From Mesotaenium endlicherianum (Eukaryota > Streptophyta > Zygnematophyceae > Zygnematales > Mesotaeniaceae), in contig WELA01001462.1 of the NCBI GenBank assembly GCA_009602735.1, positions 714,961 to 760,488 on the forward strand: a stretch of DNA of 45,528 nt, written 5' to 3'. Every line of letters begins with the position of its first letter. Positions within the stretch are counted from its first letter, which is position 1. Position numbers and translations under genes: made by a program. The notes beneath the pieces were generated by a model. It was not told the origin of the DNA and did not search any database. It was given only the letters and a program-made list of their open reading frames with translations. Positions 19,954 through 30,788 of the stretch are shown piece by piece.

Positions 19954-21430
19954 CTATAGAACCCTGTTTGTTCTAAAGTTGGACCTCGAGGAGAACAAAG
20001 GATGGTAGCCATTGGCTACTCCGCGTGTGGTTTTTCTGGTACCTCTGTCCTCTGGGGAGTTCTGCCTTTCTCTGCTGCCAAGAACAGTCAGATCAGCTTC
20101 TTCTCCTGCTTGGGCTGGTGGGCTAGGAGAACGAGTGCGGGGCCCTGTTGCCTCCATGATAGGGATCACATTCCATACACCTGATCTTGGCGCCCTAGAA
20201 GTCCCTGCTTCTGCCTGCACCTGGATCTTCTGAGTACCAGCTCCGGATGTTTCTCCTCTGCCCTGTTCCTCTTCCTCATCCTCTTTATCTTCCTCCTCTA
20301 AAAGGATAGGGGTCTCGTCCACTAAGTCATCTTGCTCCCTGTTAGACATGGAAATATCTACTGACTGCCCTTTCTTGGGACGAGCTGGGGGTTGCTTGGC
20401 CTTCAGCCTGCTGATATCTATCGTGCCTGCAATCTTTGCCCATTTGACAAAGGCATGCTTCCCCTTAGAGAAATAGTATCGTCCCCTCCTCCTGTGCTCT
20501 TTGGTCTCAGCATTCATATTACTCAAGCATCCATTAAGCCTGGGGTCCCAAGGGGCAATGTGAGGTGGTAGGATGAGGTAGCCGTCCAGCCCATTGTGGA
20601 AGTCATCTGGGTGGGCCTGGTCACACTCCTGCTTTCTGTTAGTGACGGTCATCCACCTCCAGTTTGTGGGTTGCTGGTAGTACTGTGGCCCGTGCTCAGG
20701 CTTTTTCAGCTTACAAGAAAACCTGTGGGGGGAGAACATTTGCTGCCCTATTTCCCTGGCCAAGTACTCCCAGCTCCTCCTCTCAACTTCATTGTAGGCT
20801 GGCAATAGTGTCAGGTTAAATACTGCATCCTTTAAAGCTATCAAGATGCATGCTGACCATCCTGATGAGTCTCTGATTCCCCACTATGCCAGGTACTGGT
20901 ACCGGCTTATCTTCCGAGTCATCTGCAAGAAACCGTGCCTGCTCTGCTCTATACCCTACCATTTGGGCATAATCTTTGTAGAGGACCACACCAGTGTGTG
21001 CCTCAATGTACCTGTCCAGGTCTTCAGCTCCTTGTCTCTGTAACATTGTTTTCTGTTCCACCTTGTTGATCTCCTGGGCTGCCAGCAATGCTTCCTTCAG
21101 GTTATCAAAGGTTTGGCCACCCACCACAGTACATCTGTAAGTGGCCAGGCTCTTCTTCTTCTCAGCTTCAGCCTTCTTCCTTCTCTTCTCCTCTACTGCC
21201 GCCGCTTCTTCTTGTTGTTTCCTCTGTCTCTCCTCCTCAACTTTTCTGAGATTTTTCGCCTCCTGCTCCTTCTTCCTGTGTGCTTCTTTTGCCGCCTCTT
21301 GTTGTCTGCGGACCCTTTCTTCTCTCCTGGTGAGGGACGTCGCCGCCAGCTCTTTCTGGTATTGCTCCATTGTCCTCCTGGCTTCTTTTGCCTTGCGCTT
21401 TTTGTCTTCCTTTTGTGTGGTGGGAGCCAT
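19954..21430 (-). CDS. additional gypsy reading frame after pol (coiled-coil protein, two overlapping frames)
   Basis: I do not recognise this protein. It follows the chromodomain on the same strand. The first frame starts with the ATG at 21430 (MAPTTQKEDKK) and ends at 20816. It has a Lys/Glu/Arg/Gln-rich helix of about 90 residues (coiled coil) and then a compact part (SLATYRCTVVGGQTFDNLKE). The second frame (20844-19954, +1 relative to the first) continues with WRWMTVTNRKQECD and FVKWAKIAGTIDISRLK. Its C-terminal half is acidic and Pro/Ser-rich, probably disordered. It has no signal peptide or membrane segment, so it is not a typical env. A splice-acceptor context (TACTAAC, then TATATGTGCAG) ends one base before the ATG. 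It may be an accessory or captured ORF, or the gag of another element; the split may be a simple indel. Confidence 0.55.
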
Positions 21431-21861
21431 CCTGCACATATAACCAAGGCACAAGTTAGTAGGATCTCAATTTTTGTCACAGGAGTTGCAGGACGAGAAG
21501 TAAGTTTGTATTTGTATCAATATGGTAGGTTTGTTCCCTTTTACCTTACCGGTTGATTACTAGGAGTTAGCGGAGCTGCAATGCAATGAGAATAAACAAA
21601 TGAATGTGTGTGCAGGGTGAGTTAAGTGATTTGTTGATGTGCTAGACCCTTTCTTCTTCCGAGTGGTGGGCACCCGCCAACTTAGCTTAATGTGGGCCTG
21701 GCTGTCACATCTGTCACTATGCTGACACTTTACTGTTGACACTGTGCTGTGAATAACTCTCCCTTTCTCGCGCACTAACTGTCATTTACTGGCACATTTC
21801 TCCTCCAACTCAAATGGAGACGAAACCGCCTGTCACCTTCCCATGTCAAGTGAAATGACAA

Positions 21862-23240
21862 TTAGGGAGGGGTCCCAGCCGCCCGAAGGTGGAACCGTTT
21901 CAACGCCCCTTTGGCATTGGTCAAATGGTCCTTAAATTCCCAAGTATCCCCCGAGGCATGGTAACCCTTCCATCTGACCAGGTATTTCATGACATATTTA
22001 GATAATCGACGGACAGAGCAAGCGTCTAAAATCTCCTCGACCTCATATTCCTTAGGGTCACCATCCCTGACAGCTGGGACCGGTCCCGGTTGGACAGGTA
22101 ACCGACCTGTGAACAGTGTGTCACCTTTGATGTACGATTCCAGGAAGGAGACACTAAAAACTAGGTGGCCCTTCTTTTCCCCTGACATGTTCAGTCTGTA
22201 AGCATTCTGAACGACACGGCGCACCACCGAATATGGACCGACCCAGACCGAGCCAAGCTTTTTCTTGACCACACCAGGTAGGTACAGGTGTTGAGAATGC
22301 AATTTGACCAAATCCCCCTTTGAGAATGTCAGCTCCCGACGGTGTTGATCAGCGTATTTTTGTCGATTATCCTGGGCTTTGTGCAGATTATGTTGGACTT
22401 ATGACAGGGTGTCAACAAATTCCTAAGTTAACTGGAGAGAGACCGGATTGTCAATCCCCTCAGGGTGAGTTGAAGACTCCCCTAGCACATCTAAAGGAGA
22501 TTTAGGGACTCTACCCTGAGTGAGTTCAAAGGGAGTCTTTCCCGTTGACGCGTGCACCGCACTATTGACCGCAAATTGAATTTGAGACAACAGGTCATCC
22601 CGATTATCTTGTTTTTGGTTAGTATATGCTCTCAGCACCTCTTGCAGAACTTGGTTAGTTCTTTCAATCTGCCCATCAGTCTGAGGGTGGTTTGCTGTAC
22701 TGAGCAGCTGTTTGACTCCCATTAAAGCTCTCCAGAACTTAGAGGTGAATTTTGAGTCTCTGTCTGAGATGATATTGGAGGGTAGCCCATATTGGCATAC
22801 TACATGGTTGTAGAACTGTCTTGCAGTTTCAAGTGCAGTTACTTTGACAGTGGTGGGGATGAGAATGACCATTTTTGTTAGTTTATCCACTGCTACCAGT
22901 ATAGAATCATGCCCATTGGCAGTTCTTGGTAGTGTTACCACCCAGTCCATGGATGTTGTTACCTAGCGTCCAGCTGGGATGGGCAGTGGTTGTAATAGTC
23001 CCCCGGGTTGTGTGTGTCTAGACTTGTTTTTCAGACACTGATCACAAGACTTAACATATTTCAAGACCTCCCGAGGCAACCCATCCTAATGATAATGTTT
23101 TGCCAATTTACCAACCGTTTTGGCCTGCCCCAAATGTCCACCCAGTAAACTGTCATGTGCTTGACTCAGTAAGAGGCACCTTATTTCCAAGTTATTAGAA
23201 ATGACCAGCTTCAATCTACCTGAAGTGGTTTCAGTCACCC
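21862..23240 (-). pseudogene. gypsy integrase with C-terminal chromodomain (broken)
   Basis: The HHCC zinc region lies at about 23180-23040 (AHDSLLGGHLG ... SCDQC). The DDE core follows: MDWVVTLP (first Asp), IISDRDSKF (second Asp) and NHPQTDGQIERTNQ (Glu). The C-terminal part ends in a chromodomain (EYEVEEILDAC, YLVRWKGY, TWEF) at about 22105-21895, which in chromoviruses steers insertion to marked chromatin. In-frame stops occur near 23085, 22970, 22423 and 22403. Confidence 0.85.
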
Positions 23241-25865
23241 AGACCCCTCACTTTAGCTTATACCTGAGAACAGTAGCAGGACGCACACCATCAGTGGGGC
23301 TGGACTTAAATGTTGGGTCAGAAAGGTAGGCTTTCCTAAGTTGTTCCAGGAAGGACTTTTTCACCTTCAGTGAAGTGAGTGCACCAAGGACTTTATTTAC
23401 AGCGTGCTGACTAAGGTTCCTTTCTTGCAAGTCAAGTCTTCTAGAGAGTGCATCAGCAGGATTCAACTTCCCTGGCTTGTAGCCGATCTGGACTTGGAAC
23501 TGCTCCAGCATCTGACTCCAGCGATTCTCCCTCCTCGACAGCTTGGACTTCTTCTAAATGTGAGTCAGAGCTGGATGATCTGTAATCACCATAAAAGCTT
23601 TACCATGTAAGTATGCTCTCCACTGTTTGAGCACATGGATGATTGCAAGCAGCTCTTTATTATGCACAGAATAGTTAATTTCAGCTGGGTTGAAATTCAT
23701 TGACTCATACAGCATCGGGTGCCACTCCTGCTTTACTTTACCATCCTTTGTGGTTTTGTCAGCAGGCTGCAACAGAATAGCACCCATGGCAAAGGCAAAA
23801 GCATCAGTAACCACTTGCACAGGTTTGCTGGGGTCATACACAGCTAAGACTGGGGCAGAATAGAGAGCATCTTTAAGGGTCTGGAAGGCAGCCTGCTGCT
23901 CTTCCCCCCACACATACCCTATGTCCTTCTTAGTAAGGTCAATCAGTTTACTCGCTTTTGTAGAATAATTTTCAGCGAATCTCCCGTAATAGTTAGTCAA
24001 CCTAAGGAAGAATCTATCTTCCGTGACAGCTGTGGTACTGGCCAGTCCCTTATGGTCTGGACTTTCTTGGCATCCACACTGATGCCTTTCTCACTGACAA
24101 CGTGGCCCAAGAATTCAATACTTTCCTTAAAGAAATTACACTTGCCCATTTTAGCATATAACTGATTCCTTCTTAAAGTGTCCACGACTGTTTGTAAGTG
24201 CTCAGCATGCTCAGCTTCATTTTTAGAGAAAATTAAAATATCATTCAAGAAGACTTGCACAAACATATCCAAATAAGGCCTGAAAACGTCATTCAAATCT
24301 CCCATGAAGGTTGCAAGAGCATTAGTTAGTCCAATGGCATCACATTAAATTCATAGTGTCCATAACGTGTGCGGAAGGCAGTCTTGTGTTGATCTCCCTC
24401 AGCACTTCTGATTTGATGATAACCACTCTTGAGATCTATCTTAGTGAACACTTTAGCACCAGACATGGTATCAAGCAAGTCCTTGATGCTGGGTAAAGTA
24501 TACTTGTTCGTAATCGTAATTCTGTTAAGAGCTATGTTATCCACACACATTCGCATGCTACCATCCTTCTTCTTAATAATTAGGATGGGTGCACCATAAG
24601 GTGATTTACTGGGGGAAGTATAACCATTTTCCTCCAACTCTGCAATTTGTGTTTTCAACACTTCGCTCTCCATATACGACAAGCCATAGGTGCGTTGCCA
24701 AGGTGGCTGACTCCCAGGTAGTACATCAATCTGATGATTTACTTCTCTCTTAGGGAGCAATCCTAGAGGCATATCAAAGACATCAGTATGCTGAGCAACA
24801 ATTTTTGCAGCGGTAGGGTGCTCCGGAGGACTAATCTTTTTCTCAACCACTTCTTCAGGTTGAGAAGATACCTCTTTCAGCAGCAGACAGAACATTCTAT
24901 CTTCCTTTTGGTTCCAGCTTTCGATGAACTCCATTGCATTCAGCAATTTGCATCCTCCTGGAAGCATCTTTGTTTCCTTCATTTGCCATCCATACGGGAT
25001 AAGAGGAAGAGCACTGGTGGGTGCCAAGTTAGTCTGCCCATCACTGGCTCCTCTCATTTTAACTGTACCTTTGCTCCAACACACTTCAGCTTGATGTCTA
25101 TTAAGCCAGGATCTTCCTAGCACAAGATCATAGAATCCAGTGTTGAGTACCTCAAATGTAAGCGTTTCAGTGAGAATTGCAATGCCAGAATCTAACTGAA
25201 TCTCAATAGGCTTGGTGATAACTCCTCCCGAGATACTTGAGGGATAGTTTTTCTATTCCCTTGGGTGACAGTAGGCAGCATTAGCCGCTTAACACTAGCT
25301 TTACTGCCACTGGGACCAAAACCAACCTCATAACAACCCTTCTTTGGATGCTAATGATAAATAGAGTACTTATGTGGTATGTGAAAGTGATATATATTTG
25401 AAATGTCGTTTGAATAAGAATTCTGGCAATGTACTTTTTTCGATTTTTGCGGCATTTTTCATTGTACTTTTTTGTACTTGAAAGGTAACACACGTGTGAC
25501 CCGCAAAAGGTACATTTCTTGTGGGCGCAATATGCGAAGAAGTACAACAGATTTCAAGGTCCTGATTTTTTATAGCATACATCCTGATGTAGTGATCACA
25601 CTGCACTTGTCAGATTTTCATTTCATTCAATACTTCATATACGCTAACATGCTAAAGTTTAGGCCCAAAACTGACACCAGCTTTTTGGACTTGGTCCCAT
25701 AATTTCACTAAGAGATGCACCATGCAGCTTCACTAAATGGGTCATATAATTTTCAAAACTTGATGGAATGCATTCAAATAAGTTTCGGAGCATTAGCCGC
25801 TTAACTAAGTCCTAGTGGATAAAAGTATGTGACGTCCCTCCGTCAACAAATGCCCTCACCTTCCT
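23241..25865 (-). pseudogene. gypsy protease, reverse transcriptase and RNase H (broken)
   Basis: The protease active site reads VDGGTSHTFIH at about 25850-25815, with DGGT rather than the usual DSGA/T. It is cut by an insert at 25294-25788. RT is clear from [11 protein letters not shown] (about 25125) through [12 protein letters not shown] to WP. The YxDD box reads VFLNDILIF, so the first catalytic Asp is Asn. A stop follows MPLD at about 24328 and a frameshift near 24000 separates RT from RNase H. RNase H is seen in VTDAFAFAMGAIL and YSVHNKELLAI. Confidence 0.85.
25294..25788. mobile_element. 495-bp insert in the gypsy protease, flanked by 17-bp direct repeats
   Basis: The repeat AGCATTAGCCGCTTAAC occurs at 25277-25293 and 25789-25805. 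The coding frame (..VKRLML..) continues logically across it if the insert is removed, so the 17-bp repeat looks like a target-site duplication. That length fits a LINE- or SINE-type retroposition rather than a DNA transposon. No poly(A) tail and no clear coding content were seen. Confidence 0.6.
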
Positions 25866-26137
25866 ACCTGCAATCATACAATGCAGTGGGATAGGGGGGA
25901 CTGACTTTTCCTGACTTTCGTATTCTTCTCCTGACTTAGCAAAGAAATGTTAAACTTTAGGTGGATCAAGATCATCCAGAGTGTGCACTCTCTGGAGGTC
26001 TATATTGCTGATAGTCTCCTTTATCTGTTTGTCAGGCAAGCAAAGTGAATCCAGTTAAGCAGGACCCATAATACCTGCTACGAGGGCAGCTAGTGACGAC
26101 TCACTATCTCTAGCATCCTCACAGTCAATAGACTGGA

Positions 26138-27520
26138 TTACTGACTGTTGCTTTCTTTTAAAGGCTGGTCCTTTTTCTTGACCTTTGGAAGGTGCTTGCT
26201 AGGACACTGCTCTCTGTTGTGGCCCAATTGCTGGCAATGATAGCGAACAGATTTTGCTGAGACTGGTCTCGGCTTAGTCCTACCACCGCCTTTCCCATAG
26301 CCACCTCCAGAGTAACCACCTCTCCCTCTACACTTCATAGCATCATACTCATATTCATACTCATCACCCTGATTGTCCTCAGCCTGCTCTCCTTCAATTG
26401 CATTGCAGGAACCGTGGGGCTTTTTGACAATCTTAGACACCAAAGCATTACTCTGGCGCTTGTGATTGAACTGCTGCTGATCCCAGGCATCAGCGTCTTG
26501 GATCAAGTCAGCCAGTTTCTCATACTTATTTTTAGCAAAATGACCTGAGACTTTGGATTTCAAGCCACACCTTGAAGTATTCTATCCTTTACAGCTCTGG
26601 CAAATCCGGCTCTCCCCAAGTAGGGTCACCGAGTTGCTGAGCCTTACGCTCTCCTTTCCAATACAGCCACCAGTCTGCTGCACTACCTTTCAGTAGAGCA
26701 CCAGTGCACCTGACCTTCTCGTAATCTTGCAGTTCTTGATAGTTCTCCAGCCACTGCTCAACATCAGCGAAAAGCTTGATTAGGAAATACTTTTTGTTTC
26801 CCTCAGGATCATAGTCCTAGGGAGGTTTCACTTAGGCTTACTAGGCCCTCTGCCACCACCTCCAATGGTATGAGAACCCAGTTGGTCTCTGTCACGCAGC
26901 AGAGACATTATGATCCTTATGTCCTCCTGTTGGGATTGATACATGCTCGCCATTTCTGATTGCAATTGCACAAATAATGCTCCCAGATCTACATTCTGAG
27001 GTGGGAGCCCAGCAATTGCAGCAACAGCAGTGGCATCACTCACTAAGTAGTGTCCTCAACATTCCCTTTCGCTCCTGCAACATAAATTCCTGCCGCATTG
27101 AGCCGGACACAAATTTTACCTAGAGGCACATTGAGTTGCTGTAACATTCCCTCTCGCTCCTGCAACAACAGTTCCTGCCGCATTCAGTTGGTCACGAATT
27201 TGACCTAGAGGCACATTAAGTTGTACAGCAGGAGGTGGGTTCAAAACATTGGCCCTTTCCGCCATAAGTTCTTCGACAGTGCGCTCGACCGCTGGCTGTC
27301 CTTCCCTCCAATGTGCATCTTCAGCAGCTTTTGCTAATCGTACGGCTTCTAATCCGACTCTCTCCTCCTCAGTATGCTATGTTGCAACTGCGGCAATAGC
27401 AGCTGTCTCATCCGCAGCCTCTCTAGCTCCAGTATCTGCCACTGCTTCAGAATAGGTACGGGTTCCCGCTACGTGGCTTTTCGCTTGGTTTTCGTCATTC
27501 TCGTTATTCTGATTCTCCAT
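26138..27520 (-). pseudogene. gypsy Gag remnant
   Basis: It opens with the ATG at 27520 (MENQNNENDENQ). An acidic, Ala-rich N-terminal part meets a TAG near 27380. A capsid-like segment around 26815-26590 has DPEGNKKYFL and GSAADWWLYWKGE, typical of the retrotransposon gag domain. The zinc knuckle reads RYHCQQLGHNREQC: the first zinc Cys has become Arg (CGC where TGC is expected). An 85-bp tandem duplication lies at 27060-27229. Several frame changes make it non-functional. Confidence 0.75.
27060..27229. repeat. 85-bp imperfect tandem duplication in gypsy gag
   Basis: Units start at 27060 (CATTCCCTTTCGCTCCTGCA) and 27145 (CATTCCCTCTCGCTCCTGCA). They share CCTAGAGGCACATT near their ends. 85 bases shifts the reading frame. 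Confidence 0.85.
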
Positions 27521-27593
27521 GTCTCGAGAGTTATTAGTTTAAGATCTTGTCCTTACCACACTAAGAAGACTGTGATGACTGCTTCTTTACCAC

Positions 27594-29039
27594 TGAAATG
27601 AATCAACTTACCAATAGGCGATTTACAATTACAATTAATAAAGATCTTATATCAGCGAGTAATCTTTATGGTATTTTCTGTTAACTAATTAAACAGCAAA
27701 AGACAACACACTAGCAGTGAACAATACTCGCAAGTCAAATGCAAGTAAACTAGCATCAATAATGCAATAAGTAACCTCATACATAAGGAAGGCTAGAAGA
27801 CAGTGCATATCAATGGCTTCTCACCTTGGAGTCCGATATCTCTCAATAAGTAGTACAAGAGAGTTGGCCTCGTTTTCGAATACCAAACTCGATAGCAATG
27901 TCTAGCATATGTACATGGAATGAGTTTACTGTTCAACGACAAGTGCGATGGCACCACCTATCCGGGAGTTAACCATATTGGTAGGACCTCGATTAACCAA
28001 ATCCACCTCCATCTCCCATCATCCCGAATTGCCATCCATCCCAAGGATGTCATCTGGCCATTCATCTAGCATATCACACGTAGATGCATATCTAGGCAGT
28101 TCGCTGCTACCGAGTACGGAGATCAGCTGGCTTTCAAAGAATGTGTCAGCAAGCTGACTTCAAGTTGACTTCAGCCTGCTGCTCTCGGCTGAGTCATTAA
28201 GTTGATGAAATGAATCGACTTACCAAATAGGCGATTAACTATTAATAAAGATCTTCATATCAGCAAGTAATTTTTATGGTATTTTTCGTTAATTGTTTTA
28301 ATAGCAAGGGACAACACACTAGCAGTGAATAATACTCGTAAGTCAAATGCGAGTAAACTAGCATCAATAATGCAATTAGTAAACTCATACATAAGCAAGG
28401 TTGGAAGACAGTGCGTATCAAGGGCTTCTGGCCTTGGATTCAGATCTCTCTCAGTCAGCTGTACCAGAGAGTTGGCCTCGTTTCCAAATGCCGAATTCGA
28501 GAGCAATGCCTAGCATATGTACATGGAATGAGTTTACTGTTCAACGGCCAGTGCAATGGCACCGCCTACCCGGGAGTTAACCACGTTGGTAGGACCTCGG
28601 TTAACCAAATCCACCGCCATCTCCCATCATCCCAAATCGCTATCCATCATAGGGATGTCATCTGGCCATTCATCTAGCATACCACACTTAGATGCATATC
28701 GAGGCAGTTCGCTGCTACCGAGTACGGAAGTCAGCTGGCTGTCAAAGAATGTGTCAGCAAGCTGACTTAAGTTGGCTTCAGCCTGGTGCTTCCAACTGAG
28801 CCCTTAAACTGATAATTATGTAAAGACCAGCAGACTCAATACTACATGAAGTTCAGTAGGCTGAAGTTAATTAACTATTATATTTATATGAATATTATAT
28901 CTACTAAAATACTGATTCATTACAGCTTAAATATATAAAGTCCAGTAGAATGAATATTGACTAAAGTTCAGCAGGCCGAACTTAATTAACTATTACATAT
29001 AGATGAATATTACATCTAGCAATATAGCGATTCATTACA
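27594..29039 (-). repeat. gypsy LTR with both ends tandemly duplicated
   Basis: On the plus strand it starts TGAAATGAATC (27594) and ends GATTCATTACA (29029-29039), with TG/CA ends. Immediately inside, on the minus strand, GTGGTAAAGAAGCAG gives the TGG start expected of a tRNA primer site. The inner part is a direct duplication of about 610 bp: 27594-28205 and 28206 to about 28800, each starting TGAAATGAATC. The outer end is a 115-bp duplication, with GATTCATTACA at 28914-28924 and again at 29029-29039. Copies differ at many bases, so the duplications are old. Confidence 0.65.
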
Positions 29040-29553
29040 CAGGGATTCAACATCACGGATTCTCCAAACATCACAGTAATTTACTTGCACCTCGCGTTCT
29101 CTAAGACGGATCAAATTGGTGAGGGCGCATGGGGTGCCGTGCACGCAAGCAACTCCAAGTGGTGCCCTGTGAAAATGTTGTGTAGGTTAGTGGCGGAAAT
29201 ACCAGAATATGCTCTAGATGGGCCAATAATTAGGCACATACAAGCATCTGGCCGACCTTTCCTTCCGCCAACCTCACACGCCACTGTGAATAAGTGGTGC
29301 ATGGAACTATCCGCATTGATAGGCCTTACCCACTCATTGCCCAAGGGAGCCGCTACAGCAGCCGCTAACTTGGGCGTCTGAGATGCTATAGTCCAAAACA
29401 TGGACAGATGGAAATTGGCTCGAGGGAAAGAGCCGTATTTGCTTCGTCTGCAGCAGACGTTGGCAGCCGGTGCTCGCGCCATAGCAATCGCTGACAATGC
29501 TAGCAAGGCCCCATATAATCAAGAGAAAATCCAAGCAGCGTTCAGACGAAAGT
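29040..29553 (+). pseudogene. tyrosine recombinase C-terminal fragment (copy D)
   Basis: It begins at the gypsy LTR edge and runs to the TAA at 29551-29553 (AAFRRK and stop). It keeps the CPVKML junction in one frame, one base longer than A and B upstream of it. Box II reads THSLP instead of THSLR (catalytic Arg to Pro), and a TGA lies near 29380. The nucleophile region EPYLLRL is present. It is probably the 3' end of the C element. Confidence 0.75.
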
Positions 29554-29562
29554 AAATTTGAA

Positions 29563-29589
29563 GGTTTGCGACATGAAATGTCGCAAACC
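29563..29589. repeat. 27-bp palindrome at the D|B junction
   Basis: GGTTTGCGACAT, GAA, ATGTCGCAAACC: two perfect 12-bp arms around a 3-bp centre. It occurs again at 35552-35578 (one mismatch) at the B1/A2 junction of copy B, at 15183-15205 (10-bp arms) at the A|C junction, and as a half site at 9654-9669. It is placed exactly where YR elements would recombine. Confidence 0.85.
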
Positions 29590-29719
29590 AAAGTTTGCCA
29601 AGTGTTCAAATTTAATCGATTTCACACGTGTTGTGTCTCATCGACAAACGAAACCCTCATAAGGCTTCTCGTTGCAAAGAAGCCTCATTGCAGCATGAAG
29701 GTAGTTGCTACACATACCC
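29563..29719 (+). repeat. 5' terminal repeat A1 of copy B
   Basis: It runs from the palindrome to TGCTACACATACCC. It matches 35552-35708 (A2) over about 150 bp with a few differences. The segment TTTCACACGTGTTGTGTCTC is present in all copies. Confidence 0.85.
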
Positions 29720-29842
29720 GCGTAGACATTGCATGCCGAGACTTACTCAAACAATCTTGTGTCAGGCATACAAATTCGCTTAATAGAGTACCATAGATCC
29801 GCGAACACTCGAGACGCGGACGTGTTTGTTCACTTACGAGCG

Positions 29843-30788
29843 ATGACGGAGAGGGGTGACGGAAGCCAGGGAGGCCCGAGCGACTTACGCAATGATGGCG
29901 AGCAGGTCAATGGTGAGCAGATTAACGACATCGGTAGGGCGAGAGTAGCGAGCCAGCTTACTGCTGACGAAATCGCCAAATTACATGCAGAGTTCCTTAA
30001 AGAGTACGAAAGCGAGCAGGCCGAGCTCAGCAAGGCGGAAGCGGCTGAGCTCAAAGATGCGCAGCACGCTGCTCATCTCAAAATGGCCAAGTTACAGCAG
30101 GCAGTGAGCAAACTAGCGCAAAGCAAGGTCTCGCGAGCTCATGATGGCGAGGGAGCAGGGGCGGACATCCTGCAGCAGCTCAAGCGGCTCAAGAGGAAAA
30201 GTGAGGTTGCAGGTGTGGGCAAGTAGTCTGAGGGCAACCGCGCCCAAATGAAGGTTATGAACGACCTCGCGGAGCTGTGCCACAATGCTCAAGATGCGTT
30301 GGACAAGGAAGACATTGAAGCGGCCCAAAGCGCGCTCACTGAAGGTTTGTCTTTGATAACTTTTCGGCAAAAGCAAATCTTTTCCGCGNTTTTCCGCGGA
30401 CTTGCGTAGCTGGCTTGTGATTAATGAGGTTGTCAAGTCCATGCAAACTAAGGATGAGAGCGAGGATTAGGAAAAACGGGTCCAAAAGCAAGTGGCGAAG
30501 AGTAAGAAGGACAAAGAGGAGGAGAGAGAGTTTGATCTTAGTAGCCGCAAACCACGGGCCAGCCCGTATGCGTTTAAGGCTAACCCCTGCGCTCCTAGGA
30601 TGTTTAGAAATGACTTGAGTTGCTTCCATTGCCACATGGTAGGCCACACATCTCGTTTTTGTCCTTCGGGGCCACCTAATGGCCCAGGCCCCCAACCGAG
30701 GCAGCCTTTGCTAGCACCAGCTCAGGTAGCAAACTTCCAAGGGCCTTATGGGCCACCCCAGGGGCCTTATGGCCAGCCCCAGAGTTAA
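29843..30788 (+). pseudogene. gag of copy B (broken)
   Basis: The ATG at 29843 opens MTERGDGSQGG and runs as in copy A to a TAG at about 30224 (after VAGVGK). A second stop follows near 30410 and another at about 30470. An N at 30389 sits between two copies of TTTTCCGCG. The last part is open and has an intact zinc knuckle, CFHCHMVGHTSRFC, ending at the TAA at 30786-30788. Confidence 0.8.

Larger units (their letters stand above)
19688..29039 (-). mobile_element. Ty3/gypsy chromovirus-type LTR retrotransposon (decayed)
   Basis: In element orientation (right to left) it has LTR 29039-27594, a leader with a TGG primer-site start one base after the LTR, gag, protease, RT, RNase H, integrase, chromodomain and an extra reading frame. 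The order PR-RT-RH-IN-chromodomain marks a chromovirus of the Ty3/gypsy group. No left LTR was found: the element stops at about 19687 against DIRS sequence. Many frames are broken, RT has lost a catalytic Asp, and the protease is interrupted by a 495-bp insert. Confidence 0.85.

Noticed and set aside
20816..20850. TTTAAAG as a programmed -1 frameshift site in the extra gypsy ORF
   Set aside because: The upstream frame reads TTT AAA G, the wrong phase for a -1 slip, and the downstream frame is +1; a plain indel is simpler.
27060..27229. CRISPR-like or satellite array
   Set aside because: Only two imperfect 85-bp units inside gag; a local duplication.
19696..29044. CAGGG at 19696-19700 and 29040-29044 as target duplication of the gypsy element
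   Set aside because: The left copy is not next to an LTR end, and the flanking DIRS sequence on the two sides comes from different parts of the element.
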